Below the pieces are notes generated by a model that was given only the letters and a program-made list of their open reading frames with translations, searched no databases and was not told the DNA's origin. A program made the translations under genes and the position numbers. From Saccharum officinarum (lineage: Eukaryota; Streptophyta; Magnoliopsida; Poales; Poaceae): DNA of 64,000 nt. Of this stretch, positions 11,141 through 21,094 are shown piece by piece (the stretch's first letter is position 1; the number at the start of each line of letters is the position of its first letter). Location: positions 11,265,381 through 11,329,380 of the forward strand of contig CM036221.1 of the NCBI GenBank assembly GCA_020631735.1, written 5' to 3'.

Positions 11141-14100
11141 ATGGAGCGTGATGACAGCCTGTGGTACCTCGACACGGCAATCCGCGGCACCGTCAAGTTC
11201 GGTGACGGCTCAGAGGTCGCGATCGAGGGATCCGGCACCGTGCTGTTCGAGGGCAAGACCGGCGAGCACCTCCCGCTCACGGGGGTGTACTTCATCCTGA
11301 GGCTGACCACCAACATCATCAGCCTCGGCCAGCTCGACGAAGGCGGCTGCGATGTCCACACCAAGGACAGCGTCCTTCGGATCCACGATGACAAGGGTCG
11401 GTTGATCGGGCGAGTCCAGCGCTCGGCGAACCGGCTGTACCTGCTACGCGTCAAGATTGGGCGACCACTCTGCCTGGCTGCACGTGCTAGCGACAACGCG
11501 TGGCTGTGGCATGAGCGCTACGATAATCTACACTTCGACGCCCTGCGCAAGCTTGAGCAGTGGGGCATGGTGCACGGGCTGCCCCACATTGAGCACGTCC
11601 ACCAGCTCTGCGCTGACTGCGTCACCACCAAGTTGAAGAGGAGTCCGTTCCTATCGCAGGCGAAGCGGCAGGCGGAGGGGCTGCTGGACTTGGTCCATGG
11701 TGATCTGTGCGGCCCAATCACGCCGGCCACACCCCGTGGTAAGCAATATTTCCTTCTACTGGTTGATGACAAGAGTAGGTACATGTGGGTGGCGCTGCTC
11801 ACTGCCAAGAGCGACACCCTTGTCGCCATCAAGAAATTCCAGGCGAAGGTGGAGGTGGAGACAGACCAGCGTCTGCGTGTTCTGTGCATTGACAACGTGG
11901 TGAGTTCACCTCTTTTGCATTTGAGGAGTACTGCACTGAGCACGGCGTCGAGAGGCAGAAGACGGCGCCGTACACGCCGCAATAGAATGGCGTCATCGAG
12001 CGGAGGAACCAGACTGTAATCACCATGGTGCGTAGTCTGCTGAAGAGCCGGAACATGCCAGCGATGTTCTGGGGCAAGGCGGTAGCCACCGCTGTCTTCT
12101 TGCTGAACTGGGCGCCCACCAAGGCCGTCGATGGCATGACGCCGTATGAGGCCTGGCATGGCCGCAGGCCGGATGTCAGCTTCCTGCGCATGTTTAGGTG
12201 TGTGGCGTACATCAAGGCGACGAAGCTGCACTTGAAGAAGCTCGACGACCGCGGTACTTCGATTGTCTTCATCGACGCGTCGCGCTGTCATGTCCAGGGA
12301 CGCAGTCTTCAACGAGCCGACGTCCTGGAGCTGGAAGGACGAGGGCGAGGACTTGGAGGTCGCTGCGGACCTCGTTGTGGAGTACCATGCGATGGAGCTA
12401 GGCACCGGGCCCGTCGACGTCGACACCACTGCAGGCTCACTGGAGCCCTCGGCAACACCAGCCTCTGCAGCGAGCCCCGGCACACTCGTAGCAGGCACAC
12501 CTGTGATGTCGCCTGCTACACAAACGCCTCCACCTGCACCAGCGTCGTCTCCACTACCCCAGCCGGAGTTCGTCTCGCCACCTCCAAACGCGGAGGAGTA
12601 CTTGGACGCTAACAACGATGACGACGTCAAGCTGAGGTACCACACCATCGACAACATCCTCGGAGCAGTGTCACCACTTGGCCTTGCCGCACGTCAGGTA
12701 GCTACTGAGCTCCATCTGCAAATCGAGGAAGAGCCAGCCACCTTCGCCAAGGCTGAGAAGCACGAGTCCTGGCGTCGCGTCATGATCGAGGAGATGGACT
12801 CCATCGAGAGCAACCGGACATGGCGTCTGGTGCCCCTTCCACCCGGTCACTGGCCGATCGGGTTGAAGTGGGTGTACAAGGTGAAGAAGAACGCCGCCAG
12901 TGAGGTGATCAAGCACAAGGCGCGGCTCGTCGCGAAGGGGTACGTCCAGCAGCCGGGCGTGGACTTCGACAAGGTCTTCGCGCCCGTAGCTCGCATCGAG
13001 TCAGTGCGACTGCTGCTGGCACTCGCCGCCCAGGAAGGGTGGCTGGTGCACCACATGGACGTCAAGTCCGCGTTCCTCAACGGCGAGCTGGTTGAGGAGG
13101 TCTACGTCAGGCAGCCTTCCGGCTTCGTCGTCGACGGCCATGAGGACAAGGTGCTGCGCCTGGACAATGCGCTCTACGGACTTAGTCAGGCACCGCGTGC
13201 ATGGAATATCAAGCTCGATGAGACACTGGTGGCACTCGGCTTCAGCCATAGCACGTCAGACACACGCTGTCTAAGCTCGCGGCAAGGGCGCTTCTCGTTT
13301 GCTGGTGGGGGTCTACGTCGACTACCTCATCATCACCGGGAACGACGCCGATGAGATCACAAAGTTCAAGCGGGAGATGAGTGCCAGGTTCAAGATGAGT
13401 GATCTGGGCTTGCTCTGTTTTTATCTTGGCATTGAGGTGCGTCAGGGTGGTGACGGCATTAAGCTATCTCAATCGGGCGTACACATGCAAGATCTTGGAG
13501 CGTGCGGGCATGGTGAGCTGCAATCCGTGCCATACTCCTATGGAGCCCTGCCTGAAGCTGTCGAAGGCTAGTACAGCTACGCCGGTGGATGCCACTGAGT
13601 ACCGGGGCCTTGTCGGCTGCCTCCGGTACTTGGTGCATATTAGGCCGGACATCGCTTTCGCCGTCAGCTACATCAGCATGTTCATGGAGAACCCCACCAC
13701 CGAGCACCTCAACGCGGTGAAGCGGATTCTATGCTACATCGCGGGCACGGTCGACTATGGCTGCTACTCAAGATGGCAACGGGTACATACCCGACGGGTA
13801 GTGCCCACCCGTACCCGTACCTGCACCCGCAAAATTTTACCCGTCGGATTACCTGTACCCGCATGCGGGTAAAAAAAATAGTTCCATACCCATACCCGCC
13901 GGGTAATTCTCACCCGACGGGTAATCCGTACCCGATAGCATACCTAAAATTTACCTAAAAATATCAAATAGTCACATACAAAAATAAATCATTCTAAACT
14001 TCCAACAAGTTACAAACATGCTAACAAACATTATTAGCATCATTACAACAAAGGAAATCTACTAGAAATATAGTGGATGTCTCAATGGGCTAAATTCATG

Positions 14101-14836
14101 ACTTATATGCGCTAAAATAACTGAGGTTGGCTAGTTTTTTTGCGGGTATGTCTTACCCGTGGGTATGGGTAGTATACACCCGTACCCGCCATACCCGATG
14201 GGTATAGGAGTTTGCCCAATAACGTACCCACGGGTAGAAAATTCATCCCATACCCGCCTCTTTATCGGGTAATACCCGTCAGGTACTCGGATTTCGGGTA
14301 CCCGTTGCCATCTCTAGCTGCTACTACAAGCGTGGCGGTAAGGAGCTGAAGCTGCTCAAGTACAGCGACGCCGACATGGGCGGCGACATTGATACAAGGA
14401 AGAGCACCACTGGCGTGCTGTTCTTTCTTGGCTCCTGCTCCTTGACTTGGCAGTCCCAGAAGCAAAAGGTCGTTGCGTTATCGTCCTGCGAAGCGGAGTA
14501 TATTGCAGGGACGATGGTGACCTGTCAAGGTGTATGGCTAGCGCAGCTGCTTGCAAAGCTGAAAAGCCAGTAGCGCACAACCTTCCTGCTGAAGATTGAT
14601 AGCCAATCGGCTATAGCTCTCAGTAAGAATCTCATTTTCCATGACCGAAGCAAGCATATAAATGTGAGATTTCACTTCATTCGGGAATGTGTCGGAGATG
14701 GGAAGATGGACATTGAGCACATCTGCACTGTGGAGCAGATCGCCGACATTCTGACGAAGCCGCTCCCGCGAGATCGTTCCTGCGAACTGCGTGTAAAGCT
14801 AGGCATCGTCAAGATCGGCAAGGAACTTCAGGCTTA
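11141..14836 (+). pseudogene. copia pol (protease remnant, integrase, RT, RNase H)
   Basis: 11141-11905 holds a protease start in which the active-site region after WYLDT is deleted, then a gag-pre-integrase zinc region (WHERYDNLHFDAL...CADC) and the first integrase Asp (LVHGDLCGP). A base loss near 11898 shifts the frame. The integrase continues to about 12265 with a TAG at 11981-11983 (before NGVIERRNQT). The reverse transcriptase follows in the 12263-13354 frame (WVYKVKKNA, ARLVAKGYVQQPGVDF, MDVKSAFLNGEL, LYGLSQAPRAW), then shifts into the 13299-13571 frame. There the catalytic YVDD reads YVDY, losing the second Asp. RNase H runs from about 13460, is cut by the hAT insertion, and resumes at 14325 (DIDTRKSTTGVLFFLGS, SSCEAEYIA, KHINVRFHFIRE, DILTKPLPR). 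Not functional. Confidence 0.82.
13768..14316 (+). mobile_element. Non-autonomous hAT-type element with GGGTA-rich ends
   Basis: A 549-bp insertion in copia RNase H. The 8-bp direct repeat GCTGCTAC flanks it on both sides (13760-13767 and 14317-14324). The copia frame reads through cleanly when the insertion and one repeat are ignored. Termini are inverted: TCAAGATGGCAACGGGTAC at the left and, reverse-complemented at the right, TAGAGATGGCAACGGGTAC. An 8-bp target duplication and TA-initial short TIRs are typical of hAT transposons. The interior is AT-rich, with many (A)CCCG(T/A) / GGGTA subterminal motifs on both sides and no transposase. Confidence 0.85.
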
Positions 14837-14845
14837 GGGGTGAAA

Positions 14846-15176
14846 TGTAAGCATGGCATGTAATCCTGAGTTCTTGCTTATTTCCTTTTGCTATAGGTAG
14901 TGTTGAGCTTGGCATGGAAATTCTCCTCCCGAGCGCGTCTTTGTAAGGTATACATACGTGTGCATGCACATAGTATGGTATGGTGGACGGCAAGATTAGC
15001 TTGCTTGTTCCTCACCTATGCGTCTATCTATTTCTTCTTCGTGGCTTTCTTATTTTTAGCATCGAGATGTATATAAATAGTAGTCTAATACATTGAGAAA
15101 AGCTGTAGCTGTTTGCACAGCACCAAAAAAATCTCTTGAGTCTCGTTTGCATCTTTGAGTTCGTGAGTGAGTTCAC
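14846..15176 (+). mobile_element. 3' LTR of the copia element
   Basis: Begins TGTAAGCATGG right after the purine-rich GCTTAGGGGTGAAA. It contains a TATA box (TATATAAATA, 15070-15079) in the expected promoter position. I place the end at the CA of GAGTTCA near 15176, but it may extend to about 15235. No partner LTR is present to fix the boundary. Confidence 0.55.
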
Positions 15177-15249
15177 CGGAAGAATTCCGGCCGCCGGAGA
15201 GAGTTCCGGCTGACAGCCGCCCACGCTCCTCGTTGTTAAGCTCCCGGCA

Positions 15250-15695
15250 GTGGCCTCGTGTCGACCCCATCGGCCACCTGCTGCATCGCGGTGCCGCCGC
15301 TGCTTGCGCCGGAGGCCCCGATGCCGCTGCCCGCGCCCGCGCCGTCCGCGCCGGTCCAGATGCTGATCTTGGGCTGCATGCAGCTCACGGCGCCGGCGTT
15401 GACGCGGCCATCTCCTGGTACAGCCCGCCGTCGATCATCAGGTAGTCGCGCAGCGCGTGGTAGTTGCTGACGAGAACCCGCAGCATGGACGCCACGTAGT
15501 CTGCCTTGGCCTTGCCCACCGTGGCTAGGGACTCTGCCTCCTTCTGCTTGGCGTCCTCGGCCAGCTTCTGCTCGTAGAACTGCACATCGGCCTGTGCCTT
15601 GCGGGACCCCGCTGCCTTCTACTGCTCGTACAGCTTCGCCTCTGCGGACTTCTGCCGGCTGTAGAGCGCGGCGTTCGAGTCTTGCCTCTGTCGCG
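15250..15695 (-). pseudogene. Flotillin-like protein gene fragment (C-terminal part)
   Basis: On the minus strand the translation contains the plant flotillin-like C-terminal region: a heptad-like AALYSRQKSAEAKLYEQ stretch, AQADVQFYEQKLAEDAKQKE, then LRDYLMIDGGLYQEMA and, in the next frame, VNAGAVSCMQPKISIWTGAD. Plant flotillin-like proteins are membrane-microdomain scaffolds with an N-terminal SPFH domain, which is absent here. The fragment has an in-frame TAG (about 15627), a one-base loss near 15410 that splits MA from VNAG, and a 3' end that departs from the family after QPKISIWTGA. It sits between the copia LTR and a LINE remnant, so it looks like a captured or stranded gene piece, not an active gene. 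Confidence 0.75.
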
Positions 15696-15904
15696 CGCGC
15701 ATGCGCCCGATTCGCGCCACCCGAGCTGGCCGACTGCGCGGCCCTAGGCCCCGGCCATGGCCGTGTCGCCCGGTGAGCTCGGGAGAGAGAGGGAGTTTGA
15801 GCTTTGTGGGAGCTTAGAAGAGAGGTGGTGGTGGGACATTTTTTAAACACCTCGACCTCTTGCGTCCAAATTAAAAGGCCTATTCGTTCTCCAATGCCAG
15901 AAAA

Positions 15905-16800
15905 TCCATACCGCGCCACAAGTTCAGGCTTTCTTCAAAGCGTCCACGTACACCGGTACACGGTGGTGGGCGACGGACGGGACACACCGTTCTGGGTCGA
16001 CAAATGGATACAAGGAGAATCAGTCCTGGACATCGCCCCAAACCTGGCTCAACTGGTGTCCGGGAGAACACTAAGACAGCAAACAGTGCGTCAAGCTATC
16101 ACCAACAGGCAGTGGATTAGAAGCATCACAGGAGGACTCACCATGAACGCCATTGCTGAATACCTTGAACTCTGGAACACCCTGCTGAACGTGCACCTCA
16201 ACAAGCAGCCGGACTGAACGGTGTGGCGCTGGACGCCGGATGGAAAATATACCGCTAAATCGGCATACCGGATGCTGCACACAGGTTCAGCCACGTTCCA
16301 AGGACACCGGTTGATCTGGAAAGCCTAGGCGCCTTTGAGAGTGAAGGTCTACTCCCTATGGCTGGCATTCCGGAGACGTCACTGGACGGCGGATCAGCGG
16401 GCATGACACGGACTAGAAGCTTGACAAGATTGCTACCTATGCGACCAAGCACAAGAAACAATCGACCACATCATCTCTTGCTGCCCATACTCAAGGGAGG
16501 TCTGGTTCTACACTGGTTACTCAGCTACCGCCGACGGAAAACATAGTCATAGCCTGGTGGCGACCTTTGAGGGCTGCTTGGCATGGACAACAGCAAGATG
16601 GCTTCGACTCTTTGTTCTCGCTGGTTTCTTGGGAGATATGGAAGGAACGGTGAACGAGAACTGCGTGCCACTGATAAAAGCAGAAGCAGATCGCTGGATT
16701 CAGGCGTAAGCGTGACTCCGCCACAGGCTGACCTCTTGTACTATAAAACTGCTTCCTTCTTAATATAATTATATGCAATTCTCTTGCGTATTCGAGAAAA
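15905..16800 (+). mobile_element. LINE (non-LTR retrotransposon) 3' remnant
   Basis: The translation 15850-16217 shows GDGRDTPFWVDKWIQG and later, with stops and shifts, WRWTPDGKYTAKSAYRML and APLRVKVYSLWLAFRRRHWTADQRA. This is the zinc-binding region found C-terminal to plant LINE reverse transcriptases (zf-RVT), including a decayed CYLCDQA...ETIDHII motif. The 3' end (TAATATAATTATATGCAATTCTC...GCGTATTCGAGAAAAAA, to about 16802) is typical of grass LINEs. The reverse transcriptase itself is absent: a 5'-truncated, mutated copy. Confidence 0.78.
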
Positions 16801-16813
16801 AATTATGGATATA

Positions 16814-17200
16814 CTCCCTCTGTCCAGAAAAGACTGTCATTCTCTAATTCAAAATTTGTCCCAGGAAAGACCGTCGTTCTGCATTCCGTATAGCTAAGAG
16901 TAGGATAGCAGCTGTGTAAGGGAGCCACTCCAGAAACCACCGCTCCACAACTCACGTAAGAAAAGGCATCGTAGCCGTAATAAAAGAAAAAAAGCACGTA
17001 CACGCTCTCCTCTCCACACATTTCATCCCAGCATGTATCCTCTGTCACTACGAGTAGTCCCAAACGTTTGTGTGCTCTTGCTTGTTACAGACTTGCAATG
17101 GCAGACTGTCAGTCATTCATAAGGGTATTCTTATAATTTTTCAATCACCTTGGTTTCTGTGCTTGGTCCTAGAATCACAATCTTTCCGAGACGGAGGGAG
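16814..17200. mobile_element. Stowaway-type MITE (Tc1/mariner)
   Basis: Inverted ends CTCCCTCTGTCCAGAAAAGAC at 16814 and, reverse-complemented at 17200, CTCCCTCCGTCTCGGAAAGA, flanked by TA on both sides (16812-16813, 17201-17202). This is the classic Stowaway signature. It is 387 bp and non-coding. Confidence 0.85.
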
Positions 17201-17436
17201 TAAGATCTAGAGATGAATTAGTTCACCTCTGCCAAAATTTACATCCATATGCAATGCACCAATACTGCCGTGTTTACGGAAATGTAAACTCTCTATTCGT
17301 ATGCTGTAACAATATTAGTAAGCATGCAAACCATAGCAATAACGACAATAATTAGCTCGATCGGCCACAGCTAATAATCGTGTCACTGACGACCAAAACT
17401 GCCATTCGCTGGCACTGCAGAGGCGATCGATTGCCC

Positions 17437-17444
17437 TATAAATA
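17437..17444 (+). promoter_or_regulatory. Candidate TATA box of peptide gene 1
   Basis: TATAAATA, 74 nt before ATG 17519. Confidence 0.5.
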
Positions 17445-17518
17445 TCAATGCAAGGTAGCTACGATACTCACAGCACAAGGGAGTAGTGTTCGTACTAGAC
17501 AACAGCCAGCCAGTTGCT

Positions 17519-18235
17519 ATGGCGGCGACCAAGAACGTCGCGTCGCCCGTGGCGGCCGCAACGGCGGCGGTGCTGGTGCTCCTTCCACTGGTGATGCTCA
17601 CGAGGCCGCCCACGGCGCTGGCGGCGCGCCATTTGCCGGTGACGACGAGCCACCGGAGGTTGATAAACTTGGTTCCTGGGCCGCCCGTCCTCCGCCCCCC
17701 AGTGATCAGCCACCCGCCTCCGCCTCCGCCACATATCGCCGTGGACGACGAGTTCTCGGTGCTGAGGAAGGTTCCCAGGGGACCTGGCCACAACCCCAAC
17801 GACCCGTCTCCGCCGCCGCCGCTATCGGCGGCCACTACTGCGAAGCTCTCGCTCGTGCCGGCCACGGAGCAGGAGGCGCACCATTTGCCGGTGACGACGA
17901 GCCACATAAACCTGCTTCCGCCGTTTGGACACGGCCGCCCAGTGATCAGCCACCCTCCTCCACCACCGAGCGCTGCCGCAGATGAAGAGTTTTCGGTGCT
18001 GAGGAAGGTTCCCAGGGGACCGGGCCACAGCCCACAGCCCCGACGACCCGTCTCCGCCGCCACCGCTGCTGGTCACGGAGCAGCAGGTGGCGGCTGCGTC
18101 GGAGCATCCGGCGTCGTGGTGTTTCCCGCCGATCCACAGAGACCCGATCGACGCGCCGGAGCCAGCAGCGGCACGCAAACTGGAGTAAAGCTAGATAGCT
18201 CAAATAATCAAATGAATATGTGGGCAGATTGCTGA
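17519..18235 (+). CDS. Secreted proline-rich peptide precursor with two VPRGPGH modules
   Basis: 238 residues from ATG 17519 (11 more codons exist upstream, but the signal peptide begins at MAATKN). Residues 1-36 form a signal peptide (hydrophobic AAVLVLLPLVML, cleavage near TALAA). The mature part holds two imperfect repeats: about 38-103 and 122-180. Each has HLPVTTSH, PVISHPPPPP, then D(D/E)EFSVLRKVPRGPGH and a Pro/Ser tail. The VPRGPGH core resembles the GxGH ends of PIP/CEP peptides and the RxVPxGP part of CLE peptides; this is a resemblance, not a family assignment. The second repeat contains a 7-bp tandem duplication (CACAGCC, 18026-18032 and 18033-18039) that shifts the frame, so the last 65 or so residues are probably out of the ancestral frame. 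The alternative frame restores a DPSPPPP tail as in repeat 1 and stops at 18186-18188. Function unknown; likely apoplastic signalling or cell-wall protein. Confidence 0.65.
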   Translation: MAATKNVASPVAAATAAVLVLLPLVMLTRPPTALAARHLPVTTSHRRLINLVPGPPVLRPPVISHPPPPPPHIAVDDEFSVLRKVPRGPGHNPNDPSPPPPLSAATTAKLSLVPATEQEAHHLPVTTSHINLLPPFGHGRPVISHPPPPPSAAADEEFSVLRKVPRGPGHSPQPRRPVSAATAAGHGAAGGGCVGASGVVVFPADPQRPDRRAGASSGTQTGVKLDSSNNQMNMWADC

Positions 18236-19896
18236 GAGAAAAAAAGAAATCATGAACTTAGTATATTAATTAATAATAATGTGAGGTGTTTCTAATGCAT
18301 GCAACACAGTTTGGACTTGAACGACATATATTGAGACTTGAGACTTACAGAGTAACCACATACTGTACTCTTTCTTACCAGTGGACATGCCGCTTGCCTA
18401 TAAGAAAAAATATACCTGAACTGATTTTTTTTTTGGGAACAATACCTGAACTGAATTTAAGCAAAGGGAAAATATATATACCTTGCTCCCTCTTAAAAGG
18501 CAATGACAATACTAATATTCTAAGAGTATTTTCAATGATTACAAAAATACTGAGAGCCGAAAACAAGATTTTCCAATAGGCCAAAAGGTATTATAAGGAA
18601 AAACCACACATATACTAAAAAATCCCGAGGTCCGGTCGGTTTTCAAAATCGAAAAATGTGCTACATCATCTTTTCTTGTGTGGCCTCTCTTCTTCTCTTC
18701 TCGGGATCGGCATTGATGCCTGGCTCCATCCACTGCCACTGCCAAGGCCCTGTCAGCTTCAGCTAGCCATCCAACAGCCGCAACAACCAGGCGTGGCTAG
18801 GACTAGCCAAAGGCTACAAGGGGTGGCCAGAGGCAAAGGAAAACTGCACGTGATGAAAGAAACCGCGCGCAAATTGTGGATATATTGGGAGGCCATAGAG
18901 GGGATGGATATATGAGGAACAGATCTAGGGTTTTGTGTGTTGTAGATAGATTGGGAATAACGATCAGAGAGTTGATGGAGTACGATTTTTTCAAGTAAAG
19001 CTAAACATCAATCGAGTGATTGAAGGCTTACACTCTCACTCGAATTTTTCTCCTCAATCTAAGAATGCCAGGTAGTCTTCTACCTCAACTCCTACAAGAT
19101 TAGGGTTCAGGTTGAGGCTATGGGAGCTTATCTGAATTTGATTTTTTTTTGAGAATCACTTATCAGAATTTGATGGGGTTAGAAGGATTGCTAGGGGAGT
19201 AGGATGGCCCGACGCCCGACGGTGGTGGTGAGTGTGAGGGCGGTGTGGGGCGAGACGTCCATGATGCCGCTGGCCGTGCAGGGGGGAAGGCAGTTGGGCG
19301 GGGCAAGATTGGGGGTGCGACAAAGATATCCCGACAACCTCCACCAAGTTTGTATGGCGGCAGCAGAGGTGGCATGGCGTCGATAGACCTGGGGCAGGAA
19401 ACGGTGGTGGCAGGGGAGCTCGACAGGAAATTAAGAAGGCGAAGAGGACGAGGCACATTCGATGGATTTAGGACCTGGTCATGATGGTTGGCGGTGGATC
19501 CAGCTGTTGGAGCTTGGCAGGGATGTGGAGGTGGTGGTAGAGAGCGTCAGAGTCGGGTGTGGGTGGAGAAATAAGAAGGGATGAAGATAAGGTGGAGAGA
19601 GGTAAATTTGATCGGAATCCCCTCTATTTTATATATCTAAGGGTAAAAATCAAGTAATAACTGCCTTTAGATTACTTAGGTTATAGCCAAAAAATAAATT
19701 CAAGAATGTATTGACAAATCTAAACAATGGTCTCAAGTTAACTCACGAACATGTGGTATTTTCTTTCATACGTTCCATTACTACATATGTTTGTTGCAGA
19801 CTTGCAGTTCATCTGAAATAGGAAATTTGAAAGGAAAATGGGATTTAAAGTCTAGTTCTTACCTCCTTGGCCATGTTCCGGAAGTGAACACTCATG
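18236..19896. other. Intergenic, no supported gene
   Basis: AT-rich to mixed sequence. GC-rich frames on the minus strand near 19156-19458 are proline/histidine-rich without start context or domain and are not called. Confidence 0.4.
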
Positions 19897-20645
19897 CAGT
19901 ACACTTCACCATTTATTTTTTCTGATTCACATACGAGAGTCGTAAATCGATAGCGAAAAAATATGTGTATTAAAATTCAAATGATTTAGTTTTAATATTT
20001 GTAATTGATAGATGTATTTACTCACACAGTACACTTCACCATTTATTTTTTCTGATTCACATATGAGAGTCGTAAATCGATAGCGAACAAATGTGTATTA
20101 AAATTCAAATGATTTAGTTTTAATATTTGTAATTGATAGATGTATTTTGCATCTCGTTTAGAGGGGGCTCCATGGGAACATGGGGATGTGGTAGTGGGAG
20201 GGGACCTCAGGCCCCCCTCCACATTGGATCTGCCCCTACCACGACATACTCCTACCCTTCAATCTACAATAAAAAATGCATATTCATGTTTGAATAAGTT
20301 TATGGATCAAACATATAGGCCCTCATCAAAATACAAAACTTCACCATCTATTTCTTCTGTTTCACGAATGAGAGTCATAAACCTATAGCGAACAAATATG
20401 TGTATTAAAATTCCATAGACTACAGATTTAGCTTTGCTATTTGTAATTGGCAGATGTATTTTGCATCTCATTTAGAGGGGACTCCATGAGCAACATGGGG
20501 TTCTGGTGGTGGTAGGGGGGATTAGGCCCCCTGACCCCCTCCACATTGGATCCGCCCCTGCCACTACATACTCCTTTGCAGGTTGATAAGAACCATACTC
20601 TCATATTCATGTTTGAATCATTTATAGATCAAATGCACAGGCCTT
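19897..20645. repeat. Nested tandem direct repeats (130-bp and about 306-bp periods)
   Basis: Unit CAGTACACTTCACC...GATGTATTT occurs at 19897-20026 and again from 20027, nearly identical (130-bp period). The second copy together with the following segment (TTTGCATCTCGTTTAGAGG, CCCTCCACATTGGATC, CATATTCATGTTTGAA) is repeated in diverged form from 20341 to about 20645 (period about 306 bp). Non-coding. Confidence 0.8.
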
Positions 20646-20828
20646 GAAAATACAATATTGTGCAAAGTACTTACCACTTCACTACTGGTACTGGCGTACT
20701 ATATGGCAGAGGTCATCTGGATGTCCATGCCATGGCTGCCAGCGTAGTTAATATTGTTGATTTGAACGAAATCAAAGACCTGCTCAATAATTTAGCATGT
20801 ACATAGATATCACGATTGGAGTCGACTG

Positions 20829-21008
20829 CTTTGCCGAGGGCCCTAGGCTCTCGGCAAAGCCTCTAAGGCCCTCGGCAAAGCCTTTGCCGAGCGTAGCTCT
20901 CGGCAAAGTGCCCTCGGCAAAAATCCGATCGGCAAAGGCTTCTTTGCCGAGAGCCGTTTATCGGGCACTCGGCAAAGCCTTTGCCGAGAGCCCGACTCTC
21001 GGCAAAGC
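20829..21008. repeat. CACTA 5' subterminal array
   Basis: About ten copies of TTTGCCGAG or its complement CTCGGCAAA within 180 bp, spaced roughly 10-25 bp and often in inverted pairs. Confidence 0.85.
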
Positions 21009-21094
21009 GCGAAATAAAAAAATGTGAAAAAACCTAGAATTTTTTTTAACTATGCTAATTGGTTTACTCTTTGAAATTGCAGGCACTCGACAAA

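Larger units (their letters stand above)
10035..15176 (+). mobile_element. Defective Ty1/copia retrotransposon (no 5' LTR, hAT inside)
   Basis: Order gag, protease remnant, integrase, reverse transcriptase, RNase H, 3' LTR. INT before RT is diagnostic of Ty1/copia. There are many frameshifts and stops, and the protease core and 5' LTR are missing. The RNase H region is split by a 549-bp hAT-type insertion at 13768-14316. The element is dead and clearly older than the hAT insertion. Confidence 0.85.

Noticed and set aside
11518..12657. 379-codon minus-strand frame
   Set aside because: Antisense of copia integrase; sense strand clearly explains the region.
17383..18063. 226-codon minus-strand frame across peptide gene 1
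   Set aside because: Antisense Gly-rich mirror of the proline-rich sense gene; the sense strand has signal peptide, TATA box and internal repeats.
19156..19458. Proline/histidine-rich minus-strand frames of about 100 codons
   Set aside because: Two overlapping frames with similar composition, no signal peptide with clear cleavage site, no repeats and no promoter; composition alone is not enough to add it to the peptide cluster.
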